In this document: positions 1 through 5,393 of the stretch, piece after piece | Layout of the letters: every line of letters begins with the position of its first letter | Position numbering within the stretch: position 1 is the stretch's first letter | Assembly: GCA_024641205.1 (NCBI GenBank) | Contig: JAHEDM010000147.1 | Span: forward strand, 1-6,816 | Direction: 5' to 3' | DNA: 6,816 nucleotides | Source of the DNA: Actinomycetes bacterium | GTDB taxonomy: Bacteria; Actinomycetota; Acidimicrobiia; Spongiisociales; UBA4744 | Translations under genes and position numbers: made by a program | Notes under the pieces: model-generated | Seen by the model: only the letters and a program-made list of their open reading frames with translations | Databases searched by the model: none | What the model was told of the DNA's origin: nothing

Positions 1-289
1 CTCGCAAACCGCGACGGTGGGCCTCGCGAAGGAAACGGCGGAAGTCCCGGGTGGTTCCGTAGGCGGGATGGACGGAGTTGTAGTCGGCGATGTCGTAGCC
101 ATCGTCGCGACGGGGTGAGGGGTAGAAGGGGAGCAACCAAATGGCGGTGATGCCAAGGTCGCGGAAGTAGTCCAGCTTCTCCGTCAATCCGCGGAAGTCG
201 CCCGTCCCGTCCCCGTTGGAATCCCGGAAAGCCCGGACATGGACTTCATAAATGATGGCGTCTTTGTACCAGTCGGTGGCGGTAGTCAC
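1..289 (-). CDS. treS: Trehalose synthase (maltose alpha-D-glucosyltransferase), N-terminal part, cut by window edge
   Basis: The visible 96 residues are the start of a glycoside hydrolase family 13 enzyme of the TreS type, which interconverts maltose and trehalose in the cytoplasm. The order seen is DWYKDAIIYEVHVRAF (about residues 6-21), DSNGDGTGDFRGLTEKLDY (about 23-41), LGITAIWLLPFYPSP (about 45-59), then DDGYDIADYNSVHPAYGT. The DWYKDA opening and the DDGYDIADY strand are characteristic of TreS rather than of oligo-1,6-glucosidases. The catalytic Asp/Glu/Asp residues lie beyond the window, so activity cannot be judged. The start is a GTG at 289, ten bases after the stop codon of the ACT-domain gene. 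There is no convincing Shine-Dalgarno, but a TAGCAT box ends eight bases before the G of the start. TreS often clusters with other alpha-glucan genes; any such partners would lie to the left. Confidence 0.93.
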   Translation of the reverse strand, partial: MTTATDWYKDAIIYEVHVRAFRDSNGDGTGDFRGLTEKLDYFRDLGITAIWLLPFYPSPRRDDGYDIADYNSVHPAYGTTRDFRRFLREAHRRGLR

Positions 290-296
290 GGACCTG

Positions 297-302
297 ATGC
301 TA
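297..302 (-). promoter_or_regulatory. Candidate -10 box (TAGCAT) for treS
   Basis: On the minus strand TAGCAT lies at 302-297, with seven bases between it and the GTG of treS. That places a transcription start on or next to the start codon, as expected for a leaderless mRNA. Its TAG is also the stop codon of the upstream ACT-domain gene. The same hexamer at the same distance precedes the LON-domain gene. No good -35 is visible. Confidence 0.45.
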
Positions 303-692
303 GGGCCGCAGCTCTTCTGCGGTAACGATCTCGTGGCCCGCGTCTGTCAGAGCCTCCCTGGCGTACTGCTCCTCGCGGCTCCGGACCAACAGGTGGTCGG
401 TGTCGAAGGTTGCAATGGTGAACACGCTGACCCCCGCCTCCGCCAACGGGGCGGTGAGCGCCGCCAGTACCCCGACCAGCGAGAAGGACAATGGTCCCTC
501 TACCTCGAACCACACCCAGGTTTCAGGACGAGCCATATCGGGCGGTACGAGGCTGATCTCGCAGACGATCGAGAGCTCCTCAGGAGTCCGTGTGATCGAC
601 GAGAACCGGCCCCGTTGTGCCCAGGCCGGGACCGGCGAGTCCGGGGGAAGCTTGACTGTGGCCAATCGAGCCGAGTGTTGGATGAGCCTCAT
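300..692 (-). CDS. ACT-domain protein (CASTOR/ACT_7 type)
   Basis: This is a 130-residue cytosolic protein. The N-terminal half (about 12-45) has LPPDSPVPAWA followed by FSSITRTPEELSIVCE. The second half (about 58-105) has WFEVEGPLSFSLVGVLAALTAPLAEAGVSVFTIATFDTDHLLV, an alpha/beta ACT fold of the ACT_7/CASTOR kind. Such domains bind small ligands, usually amino acids, and act as allosteric sensors. Here the domain stands alone with no fused enzyme, so the ligand and partner are unknown. Length is typical of the small bacterial members. The gene ends ten bases before treS and begins 34 bases after the LON-domain gene, so co-transcription is likely. The ATG at 692 is the first in-frame start that keeps the conserved N-terminus. 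The nearest TAnnnT (TAGCCT, 707-702) is nine bases upstream, slightly far for a leaderless start. Confidence 0.85.
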   Translation of the reverse strand: MRLIQHSARLATVKLPPDSPVPAWAQRGRFSSITRTPEELSIVCEISLVPPDMARPETWVWFEVEGPLSFSLVGVLAALTAPLAEAGVSVFTIATFDTDHLLVRSREEQYAREALTDAGHEIVTAEELRP

Positions 693-726
693 GACCGGGC
701 AAGGCTAGATCATCATGCGCCGGTTT

Positions 727-1344
727 CTACCCGGTCTGAAGTTGCTGTTGCAGGACGGCGATCTCTTCGTCGAGGAGCGCCTGCAGCCGGGCCAGCCGCT
801 CAGGTGGGGATTCGGCGCCCAGGAGATCCTGGGCATCCAGCGGCGAAAGCGGAGCCAGTGCGCACAGCTGATTCGTGGAAGCTACATCCTCGTCTGAGAG
901 TTCGAAACCTGTATCACCGACGTCGTATCCGGCTTCCGACATCAAGGCCAGGGTTCGTCGCAGCTTCCGTTCGGTCTCCGCGATGGGAAGCTGGGAGGAT
1001 TCGGTCATCTCCTCGGTTAACTCATTGACGACCGCCCGAGGGTAGGGGTCATCCGGGAGCCACCGGCTGATCTCGAACCGGCCGATGCCAACTGCCAGGA
1101 TGAGACGGTGACCATCCTCGAGATCGGCGACTCCGGCGATGTGGGCGATCGTGCCGATCTCGAATCGTGTGTCACCCCCACCCACCTCAGAACCTCGTTC
1201 GATCAGCACGACCCCAAACCTGCCATCTCCGGCCACACAATCGTCGACCAAGGCCTGGTAGCGAGGCTCGAAGACACGGAGTGGCAAGACCGTGTTCGGA
1301 AAGAGCACTGATCCAAGCGGAAACATCGGCAATTCCAAGGACAT
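727..1344 (-). CDS. LON peptidase substrate-binding (LonN) domain protein
   Basis: This 205-residue protein is related to the N-terminal substrate-binding domain of Lon protease but lacks the AAA+ ATPase and Ser-Lys protease domains. The diagnostic stretch is LPMFPLGSVLFPNTVLPLRVFEPRY (about 5-29), followed by a GRFGVVLIERGSEVGGGD segment (about 41-58) and the IGTIAHI strand (about 63-69). The C-terminal third is acidic and helical, ending in LQALLDEEIAVLQQQLQ, a possible short coiled coil. Stand-alone LonN proteins are widespread in actinobacteria, and their role is not firmly established. A substrate-adaptor or chaperone-like role is inference only. It lies between the DUF6941 gene (36 bp gap) and the ACT gene (34 bp gap), all on the minus strand. 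The ATG at 1344 has no Shine-Dalgarno; a TAGCAT box precedes it. Confidence 0.9.
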   Translation of the reverse strand: MSLELPMFPLGSVLFPNTVLPLRVFEPRYQALVDDCVAGDGRFGVVLIERGSEVGGGDTRFEIGTIAHIAGVADLEDGHRLILAVGIGRFEISRWLPDDPYPRAVVNELTEEMTESSQLPIAETERKLRRTLALMSEAGYDVGDTGFELSDEDVASTNQLCALAPLSPLDAQDLLGAESPPERLARLQALLDEEIAVLQQQLQTG

Positions 1345-1351
1345 GGGCGGA

Positions 1352-1357
1352 ATGCTA
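1352..1357 (-). promoter_or_regulatory. Candidate -10 box (TAGCAT) for the LON-domain gene
   Basis: On the minus strand TAGCAT occupies 1357-1352, with seven bases between it and the ATG at 1344, fitting a leaderless start. It is the same hexamer and spacing as before treS. It lies in the 36 bp gap after the DUF6941 stop codon, so it would be an internal promoter in an apparent operon. No -35 consensus is visible. Confidence 0.45.
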
Positions 1358-1380
1358 CGCGTGGTCTGGTTCTAGCCCGA

Positions 1381-1833
1381 TCAGTCGGTGTTCCTGGCGA
1401 GGACGCGAAAGCGGACTCGCTTGCATTCTTCTCCGTCGATGAGAACCCGGAAGGCGAAGCCGCCCGGTTTTGGGAACACGAGCCCGTTGAACGTCATCGT
1501 GCGCACGAAACCGACATCGCTGCCGTCTGGCAGCCCGGCCGGTCGCGCCACCCGAAAGTTCTGAACCGGCCGGCGTTCCCCAAAGAGGCTCTTGCCATCC
1601 TCGTCGACCAAATCGACCGACAGGGTGAGCTCCTCGTCAGTTTTGGTCCACGGGACTCGAATCCTCAGACCCAATCCAAGTGTGTGGTGGCGGGCCGGGA
1701 ATTGGCGCACAAAAATGGTGTCCCAGCCACCTCCGAGGACGTAGATCTTGCCGGCCGAGGCGTGCACCCCATCAGCCAGGATGGCGAAATCGATCTCGGG
1801 GGCGGGAAGCAGATCGTCGGCCTGGAACTCCAT
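1381..1833 (-). CDS. DUF6941-type protein of unknown function
   Basis: This is a 150-residue soluble protein with no signal peptide or membrane segment. The N-terminal pattern IDFAILADGVHASAGKIYVLGGGWDTIFVRQFPARH (about 14-50), then LGLRIRVPW and LSVDLVDEDGKSLF (about 71-85), matches what I know of the DUF6941 family: small beta-rich proteins with a conserved ADG/GK-linker/GG-DTI signature near the N-terminus. The C-terminal part (FRVLIDGEECKRVRFRVLA) looks like closing beta strands. No catalytic residues are evident and I propose no function. It is the first gene of the minus-strand run and diverges from the ABC exporter operon across a gap filled by a heptamer repeat. The ATG at 1833 has a TAGAGT box six bases upstream and no Shine-Dalgarno. 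The family assignment is from memory. Confidence 0.78.
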   Translation of the reverse strand: MEFQADDLLPAPEIDFAILADGVHASAGKIYVLGGGWDTIFVRQFPARHHTLGLGLRIRVPWTKTDEELTLSVDLVDEDGKSLFGERRPVQNFRVARPAGLPDGSDVGFVRTMTFNGLVFPKPGGFAFRVLIDGEECKRVRFRVLARNTD

Positions 1834-1839
1834 ACGATC

Positions 1840-1845
1840 ACTCTA
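1840..1845 (-). promoter_or_regulatory. Candidate -10 box (TAGAGT) for the DUF6941-type gene
   Basis: On the minus strand TAGAGT lies at 1845-1840, with six bases before the ATG at 1833, fitting a leaderless transcript. The expected -35 position falls in the left arm of the heptamer repeat (about 1863-1870), where only a poor TTGACA match is present. Confidence 0.45.
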
Positions 1846-1856
1846 GAAGGTCCCGA

Positions 1857-1982
1857 GCTGCCGGCTTCAGGCTCCCAGCTCCCAGCTTCTAGTTACCGGT
1901 TGCCAGTTCCCGAGAATGGTATGCCTTTGCTGGTTGCTGGTTGCTGGTTGCTGGTTGCTGGTCGCCGGTCGCCGGTCGCCGG
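1857..1982 (+). repeat. Composite heptamer repeat, copy 1 (degenerate CCAG arm, GAATGGTATGCCT core, eight-unit CTGG/CCGG array)
   Basis: The right arm (1927-1982) is eight perfect-length heptamers: five TTGCTGG units (1927-1961) then three TCGCCGG units (1962-1982). The core at 1914-1926 reads GAATGGTATGCCT. The left arm (1857-1912) keeps a seven-base period over eight units but is degenerate: GCTGCCG, GCTTCAG, GCTCCCA twice, GCTTCTA, GTTACCG, GTTGCCA, GTTCCCG. In another register these are CCAGYTN-like, so the left arm carries CCAG where the right carries CTGG, and the element could fold into a long imperfect hairpin. It fills the divergent gap between the DUF6941-type and ABC ATPase genes. 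The array has no stop codon in any plus frame, which explains long spurious open frames across it. Function is unknown. Confidence 0.92.
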
Positions 1983-1984
1983 AC

Positions 1985-1990
1985 TAGTTT
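1985..1990 (+). promoter_or_regulatory. Candidate -10 box (TAGTTT) for the ABC exporter operon
   Basis: TAGTTT lies two bases after the last heptamer. It is three bases before the ATG at 1994 and six before an in-frame GTG at 1997. The usual spacing would make GTG 1997 the leaderless start. The -35 position falls inside the CCGG heptamers, which do not resemble a -35 consensus. Confidence 0.35.
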
Positions 1991-1993
1991 CTG

Positions 1994-2905
1994 ATGGTGG
2001 CTTCCGTCATCTCCGTCGATCGCCTTCGCAAGACCTATGGAACGTTCGTGGCGGTCGAGGATGTCTCCTTCGAAGTCGAGGAGGGAGAGATCTTCGGCTT
2101 GCTTGGACCAAACGGGGCAGGCAAGACGACCTCTGTCGAATGTGCGCAAGGTTTGCGAGTCCCCGACGCCGGGGATATCAGCGTTCTCGGTCTCGATCCT
2201 CGCACCGAGGGTTCTCAGCTCCGGCAGCTGGTCGGTTCCCAGCTTCAAGAGTCCGCCCTTCCCGGCCGGTTGAAGGTTTGGGAAGCGCTCGATCTCTTTG
2301 CGTCCCTGGTCCCGGGCGGGCCCGACTGGCGGCAGGTGATGGAAAGATGGGATCTGACCGGTAAGGCCTCGGCCTCGTTTTCGAGCTTGTCGGGGGGTCA
2401 AAGGCAGCGACTGCTCGTCGCCCTGGCGGTCGTCAACGAACCGCGGGTCGTGTTTCTCGATGAGATGACAACGGGACTCGACCCGGCAGCCCGGCGTGCC
2501 ACCTGGCAACTCATCGAGGCGATCCGTGACGGCGGAGCGACGCTCGTGCTGGTCACCCACTTCATGGATGAGGCCGAGCAGCTCTGCGACCGTTTGACGA
2601 TCGTCGATGAAGGGCGAGTGGTCGCAACGGGCAGCCCGCAGAGTCTGATTGCCGAGCATGGGGGAGATCTGCTCATCCATTTCAGCACGGACCGGCCAGA
2701 CGTCTCGTTTCTCGATGCCATCGAATCGGTGCATACCGTTTCCCGTCATGGTCCTCACGTGACCGTCGCCGGACACGGTCCGGTTCTGGCGCTGGTCGGC
2801 GCCGAGTTGGTTCGCAATGGAATCGTGCCAACCGACCTGCGCGTCCAGCAATCGACCCTGGAGGATGTTTTTCTTCGTTTGACCGGACACGGGCTGGCGG
2901 AATGA
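1994..2905 (+). CDS. ABC-2 type exporter ATP-binding protein (DrrA-like)
   Basis: This 303-residue nucleotide-binding subunit would power the permease encoded next, probably as a dimer on the inner face of the membrane. All motifs are intact: Walker A GPNGAGKT (38-45), Q-loop Gln83, signature LSGGQ (132-136), Walker B VVFLDE (152-157) with Glu157, D-loop GLDP (161-164) and switch His189. The LDEMTTGLDPAARR run and the C-terminal QSTLEDVFLRLTG (286-298) are typical of the daunorubicin-resistance (DrrA)/CcmA-like class. The substrate cannot be read from the ATPase. It ends seven bases before the permease ATG, so the two form an operon. The start is uncertain: ATG 1994 and GTG 1997 are adjacent in frame, there is no Shine-Dalgarno, and a TAGTTT box favours 1997. 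The gene begins 11 bases after a heptamer array. Confidence 0.95.
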   Translation: MVASVISVDRLRKTYGTFVAVEDVSFEVEEGEIFGLLGPNGAGKTTSVECAQGLRVPDAGDISVLGLDPRTEGSQLRQLVGSQLQESALPGRLKVWEALDLFASLVPGGPDWRQVMERWDLTGKASASFSSLSGGQRQRLLVALAVVNEPRVVFLDEMTTGLDPAARRATWQLIEAIRDGGATLVLVTHFMDEAEQLCDRLTIVDEGRVVATGSPQSLIAEHGGDLLIHFSTDRPDVSFLDAIESVHTVSRHGPHVTVAGHGPVLALVGAELVRNGIVPTDLRVQQSTLEDVFLRLTGHGLAE

Positions 2906-2912
2906 GACGACG

Positions 2913-3671
2913 ATGACCTCCGTCCTGAAGATGACCTGGGTGGAGGCCAAGCTGTTCCTGCGCGAGCCGGTAACGGTGTTGTTCACCTTCGCCTTGCCCG
3001 TGATGATCCTCTATGTCCTGGGGGGTGTGTTCGGCAATGAGGCAAATCCTGGCAGCGAGGGAGACATGGTGGTCTACGGCGGCTACGGGCCGACCAATTG
3101 GTATACCCCCGCCTATGTTGGCCTGGCGATTGCCGGCGTCGCCATGATCGGCGTACCGGCTCACCTTGCCGAGTATCGGGAGCGAGGGGTGCTTCGGCGG
3201 TTCCGGGCGTCCTCGGTAGCGCGTTCCATGTTCTTGAGCTCGCAGCTGATCGTGGCCGTTCTCATCTCAACGATCGGGAGCGTCTTGCTGCTGGCGCTGG
3301 CCTTTCCAACGACTGAGGTTGAGGGGCCGGAGTCGGCGGTGCTCTTTCTGGCAGCCTTTGTGCTTGGAGCCATCTGTTTCTCCGCCTTTGGGATCTTGCT
3401 GGGCACAGTTCTGCCCTCCGCCCGGGCCGCTCAGTCGGCCGGCCTGCTCCTCTGGTTCCTGTTCATGTTCGTTTCGGGGGCCGGGCCGCCCCCCGAGGTT
3501 CTGCCCGGTTCGCTCAATACCATCGGCGAGTATGCACCGCTCACCCCCGTCATCAGAATGCTGCAAGAGCCCTGGCTGAGCGGTGAGTGGGCGACCGGCT
3601 ACTCGCTGGCCGTGCTGGCCATAGGGGTCGTCTCGGCAGGGGCGGCGTACTTCCTGTTCAAATGGGAATAG
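2913..3671 (+). CDS. ABC-2 type exporter permease
   Basis: This 252-residue integral membrane protein is the channel partner of the upstream ATPase. Six hydrophobic segments are visible at about 18-40, 64-84, 108-131, 141-166, 172-190 and 228-249. Between the second and third lies EYRERGVLRRFRASSVARS (87-105), the charged cytoplasmic segment typical of ABC-2 permeases that contacts the ATPase. The VSGAGPPPEVLPGSLNTIGEYAPLTPVIRML stretch (187-216) matches the usual ABC2_membrane C-terminal pattern. Length is normal for DrrB-like proteins. The ATG at 2913 is the first start after the ATPase stop and has only a weak GA-rich upstream sequence. Possible substrates are hydrophobic compounds, lipids or drugs, which is class-level inference. 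The gene converges on the propeller lipoprotein gene, with the second heptamer repeat filling the gap. Confidence 0.93.
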   Translation: MTSVLKMTWVEAKLFLREPVTVLFTFALPVMILYVLGGVFGNEANPGSEGDMVVYGGYGPTNWYTPAYVGLAIAGVAMIGVPAHLAEYRERGVLRRFRASSVARSMFLSSQLIVAVLISTIGSVLLLALAFPTTEVEGPESAVLFLAAFVLGAICFSAFGILLGTVLPSARAAQSAGLLLWFLFMFVSGAGPPPEVLPGSLNTIGEYAPLTPVIRMLQEPWLSGEWATGYSLAVLAIGVVSAGAAYFLFKWE

Positions 3672-3678
3672 GAGCCTT

Positions 3679-3793
3679 CCAGCTGCTCTTCTTGGTCACC
3701 AGTTTCCAGTTTCGCGGTTAGCAGAATTGGTATGCCTTCACTGGCTACTGGCTACTGGCTACTGGCTACTGGCTACCGGCTACCGGCTACCGG
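3679..3793 (+). repeat. Composite heptamer repeat, copy 2 (degenerate CCAG arm, GAATTGGTATGCCT core, eight-unit CTGG/CCGG array)
   Basis: The right arm (3738-3793) is eight heptamers: TCACTGG, four CTACTGG (3745-3772), then three CTACCGG (3773-3793). The core at 3724-3737, GAATTGGTATGCCT, differs from copy 1 by one inserted T. The left arm is shorter and more decayed: CCAGTTT at 3699-3705 and 3706-3712, CGCGGTT at 3713-3719, with scattered CCAG further left from about 3679. Orientation, arm length (56 bp) and the five-plus-three order match copy 1, while the spacer triplet differs (CTA instead of TTG/TCG). It fills the convergent gap between the permease and lipoprotein genes and stops five bases short of the latter's stop codon. 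Whether its CCAG/CTGG arms act as a bidirectional terminator is open; no clear U-tract terminator is seen in this gap. Confidence 0.9.
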
Positions 3794-3798
3794 CTCTT

Positions 3799-5322
3799 TC
3801 ACTTTTCCCCAAACGCGTAGAACCTTCCATCCCGTGAGCCCACGTAAATGGTTCCCTTCCATACGGCGGGGGTACTTTCGATGCAACCGGACGCGTGGTC
3901 GTACTGCCACAGTCTGGAAGGGTTCCCTGGATCAGCTAAGGAGTACGCTCGTAACCCACCACCCGCCTCACAATTGACCGAGACCAGCAGGGTGTCGTCT
4001 ATGACGACCGGTGAGGACCAGGCGTGTGAGCCGATCTCGTCCCGCCACAGCACTTGCCCGGTTTCAGTATCGACTGCCAGCAGCTCGCCCGGATGTGTCG
4101 ACGCGTAGAGAACTCCGTTCCCGAGTGCCGGAGTCGCCCAGATTCCACCGTCACCGCCACCGCGTGGCGGGACCGGAACCCCCCACACGTAGGGTTCGGC
4201 GGCGTACGGGTCGAGCTTGATCAACTGGCCGAGCTCCTTGGCGCGATCGTTGAATCGCTCCAATTCAGCAGCGATGTACAACATGCCTCCGCTGTCGATG
4301 GTGATCGTTGCGTCCACATCATCGCCCACCCAGTAGTCGAACACGATGGGAGCTTTCCCGCTGGACGCCTCGGACAGATCCAAACCCACGATCCGTCCGC
4401 CCGAATTGGCGAAGTACACCCGACTCCCGAAGACCGCCGGCGAGTTTTCGATCGAGACATTGCGGCCTACCCGCGCAATCAGCTCATCGGTGTATCCGGG
4501 GATCTCGACGAGCCGCTGAGGGTCGACCCTCACTTTGCCTGAAGCGTCATAGCCGCGATTGAGCTTGATGATGAAGAACCAGGAATTTTCACCGCCCTCG
4601 AGGAGCAAGTCATCGAGAATCACCGGGTTGCCGTCCCAATCGTTGTTCCAAATCCCTGCCACGGCGGAAGCATCGAGGTTCCACAACAACTCGGGTTCCG
4701 GGCGGTCCAGCGCCACCACCCGCAGCTTGTTGTCTCGCGAGCCGAAATAGAGCAGCGGGAAGCCGTCCGGATCGAGGGAGACCGATCCCTTGATGAGATC
4801 TCCCGTCAGGAAGGGCGGCCTGGTCGGCAAACCGGTCGAGCCATCCAGGAAATGGACCTGCTTGTCGTACGCCCCAAAGATGACTTCGGTCACACCGTCG
4901 GCGCGCTCGTACACCACCGGTTGTCCGGTCCACCCCGTTCCGCACCACACCTTGGTCTCTTCACCGACGGACGAGCTACCGCATAACTGGCCTCCGGCCG
5001 GGTAGCTCCACAACACCTCGGGATCGGACGGCACCGGCGGTTCGCCGTAGTACGTCCGGGTGGGATTGCCCCGAAACATCGTCAGCCCGTCGACCGTTCC
5101 CCAGCGCTCTCCGACGATCCATCCGGGAACCGTACCCGGATCTCGGTCGGGGAGTGGAGTGGTAATGGTGGTGGTGGAGCTCGTCGCGGTCGAGATCGTC
5201 GAGCTTGTGGCCGTGGCTTGTATCGTTGTACTAACGGTCGGAGGGTTGCCGGCATCCAGCCAAGGGCTGCATGCCGTGGCGACCAGTGCTAGCACCAAGA
5301 AGAGGGTTGGAGTCCTTCGCAT
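3799..5322 (-). CDS. PQQ-like beta-propeller lipoprotein
   Basis: Numbered from ATG 5322, this is 507 residues. A signal peptide (MRRT, then a hydrophobic core at about 6-16) ends in ATAC with the lipidation Cys at 18, so the protein is probably anchored outside the cytoplasmic membrane. A Thr/Ser-rich stalk (about 30-56) follows. The rest is a propeller of PQQ-like repeats: LTMFRGNPTRTYYG (about 80-93) is the usual entry, and blade motifs are clearest at SIENSPAVFGSRVYFANSGG (290-309), IWATPALGNGVLYAS (394-408), AWSSPVVIDDTLLVS (434-448) and IESTPAVWKGTIYVGSRDGRFYAFG (481-505). It lacks the length and visible features of quinoprotein dehydrogenases, so a scaffold, binding or BamB-like role is likelier than catalysis. 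A GTG six bases upstream (5328) is an alternative start; a TATACT box and the compact signal peptide favour the ATG. It is divergent from the YihY gene. Confidence 0.88.
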   Translation of the reverse strand: MRRTPTLFLVLALVATACSPWLDAGNPPTVSTTIQATATSSTISTATSSTTTITTPLPDRDPGTVPGWIVGERWGTVDGLTMFRGNPTRTYYGEPPVPSDPEVLWSYPAGGQLCGSSSVGEETKVWCGTGWTGQPVVYERADGVTEVIFGAYDKQVHFLDGSTGLPTRPPFLTGDLIKGSVSLDPDGFPLLYFGSRDNKLRVVALDRPEPELLWNLDASAVAGIWNNDWDGNPVILDDLLLEGGENSWFFIIKLNRGYDASGKVRVDPQRLVEIPGYTDELIARVGRNVSIENSPAVFGSRVYFANSGGRIVGLDLSEASSGKAPIVFDYWVGDDVDATITIDSGGMLYIAAELERFNDRAKELGQLIKLDPYAAEPYVWGVPVPPRGGGDGGIWATPALGNGVLYASTHPGELLAVDTETGQVLWRDEIGSHAWSSPVVIDDTLLVSVNCEAGGGLRAYSLADPGNPSRLWQYDHASGCIESTPAVWKGTIYVGSRDGRFYAFGEK

Positions 5323-5329
5323 CGGCACG

Positions 5330-5335
5330 AGTATA
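5330..5335 (-). promoter_or_regulatory. Candidate -10 box (TATACT) for the propeller lipoprotein gene
   Basis: On the minus strand TATACT lies at 5335-5330, one mismatch from TATAAT, with seven bases before ATG 5322. This is the best -10 match in the window and fits a leaderless start at 5322 rather than GTG 5328. No clear TTGACA is seen at the normal spacing. Confidence 0.55.
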
Positions 5336-5381
5336 TGACCACCCGATCCCCGAACATGACAGAACGCGGGACCATCGGCCC

Positions 5382-5387
5382 TAACCT
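5382..5387 (+). promoter_or_regulatory. Candidate -10 box (TAACCT) for the YihY-family gene
   Basis: TAACCT lies six bases before the ATG at 5394, fitting a leaderless start. An ATGACA at 5356-5361 resembles a -35, but the 20-base spacer is long. The two divergent -10 boxes here are 46 bp apart, so the lipoprotein and YihY genes share one compact promoter region. The GGGAA next to the ATG is too close to act as a Shine-Dalgarno. Confidence 0.4.
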
Positions 5388-5393
5388 TGGGAA

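Noticed and set aside
252..1028. Plus-strand open frame (258 codons) over treS, ACT and LON genes
   Set aside because: It is antisense to three recognisable genes, has low-complexity Arg/Pro-rich content and matches no family.
1927..1982. CRISPR array
   Set aside because: Units are seven bases and contiguous with no unique spacers, and no cas genes are present.
1684..2364. Plus-strand open frame (226 codons) reading through the heptamer array
   Set aside because: It crosses the DUF6941 gene antisense, then the repeat (giving LVAGCW-type peptides), then the ATPase out of frame. It is a stop-free artefact of the heptamers.
1889..2986. Long minus-strand open frame (365 codons) opposite the ABC ATPase, reaching into the heptamer array
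   Set aside because: It lies antisense to a clear ATPase with all motifs. Its tail is a translation of the CCAGCAA repeat, which has no stops, and the sequence resembles no known family.
3672..3688. Intrinsic terminator after the permease (GAGC, loop, GCTC)
   Set aside because: The stem is only four base pairs with no following T-run, too weak to call.
3732..3977. Small plus-strand open frame beginning in the second array (LATGYW-type peptide)
   Set aside because: It is a translation of the CTACTGG repeat followed by antisense of the lipoprotein gene. Such peptides are expected from any stop-free heptamer array.
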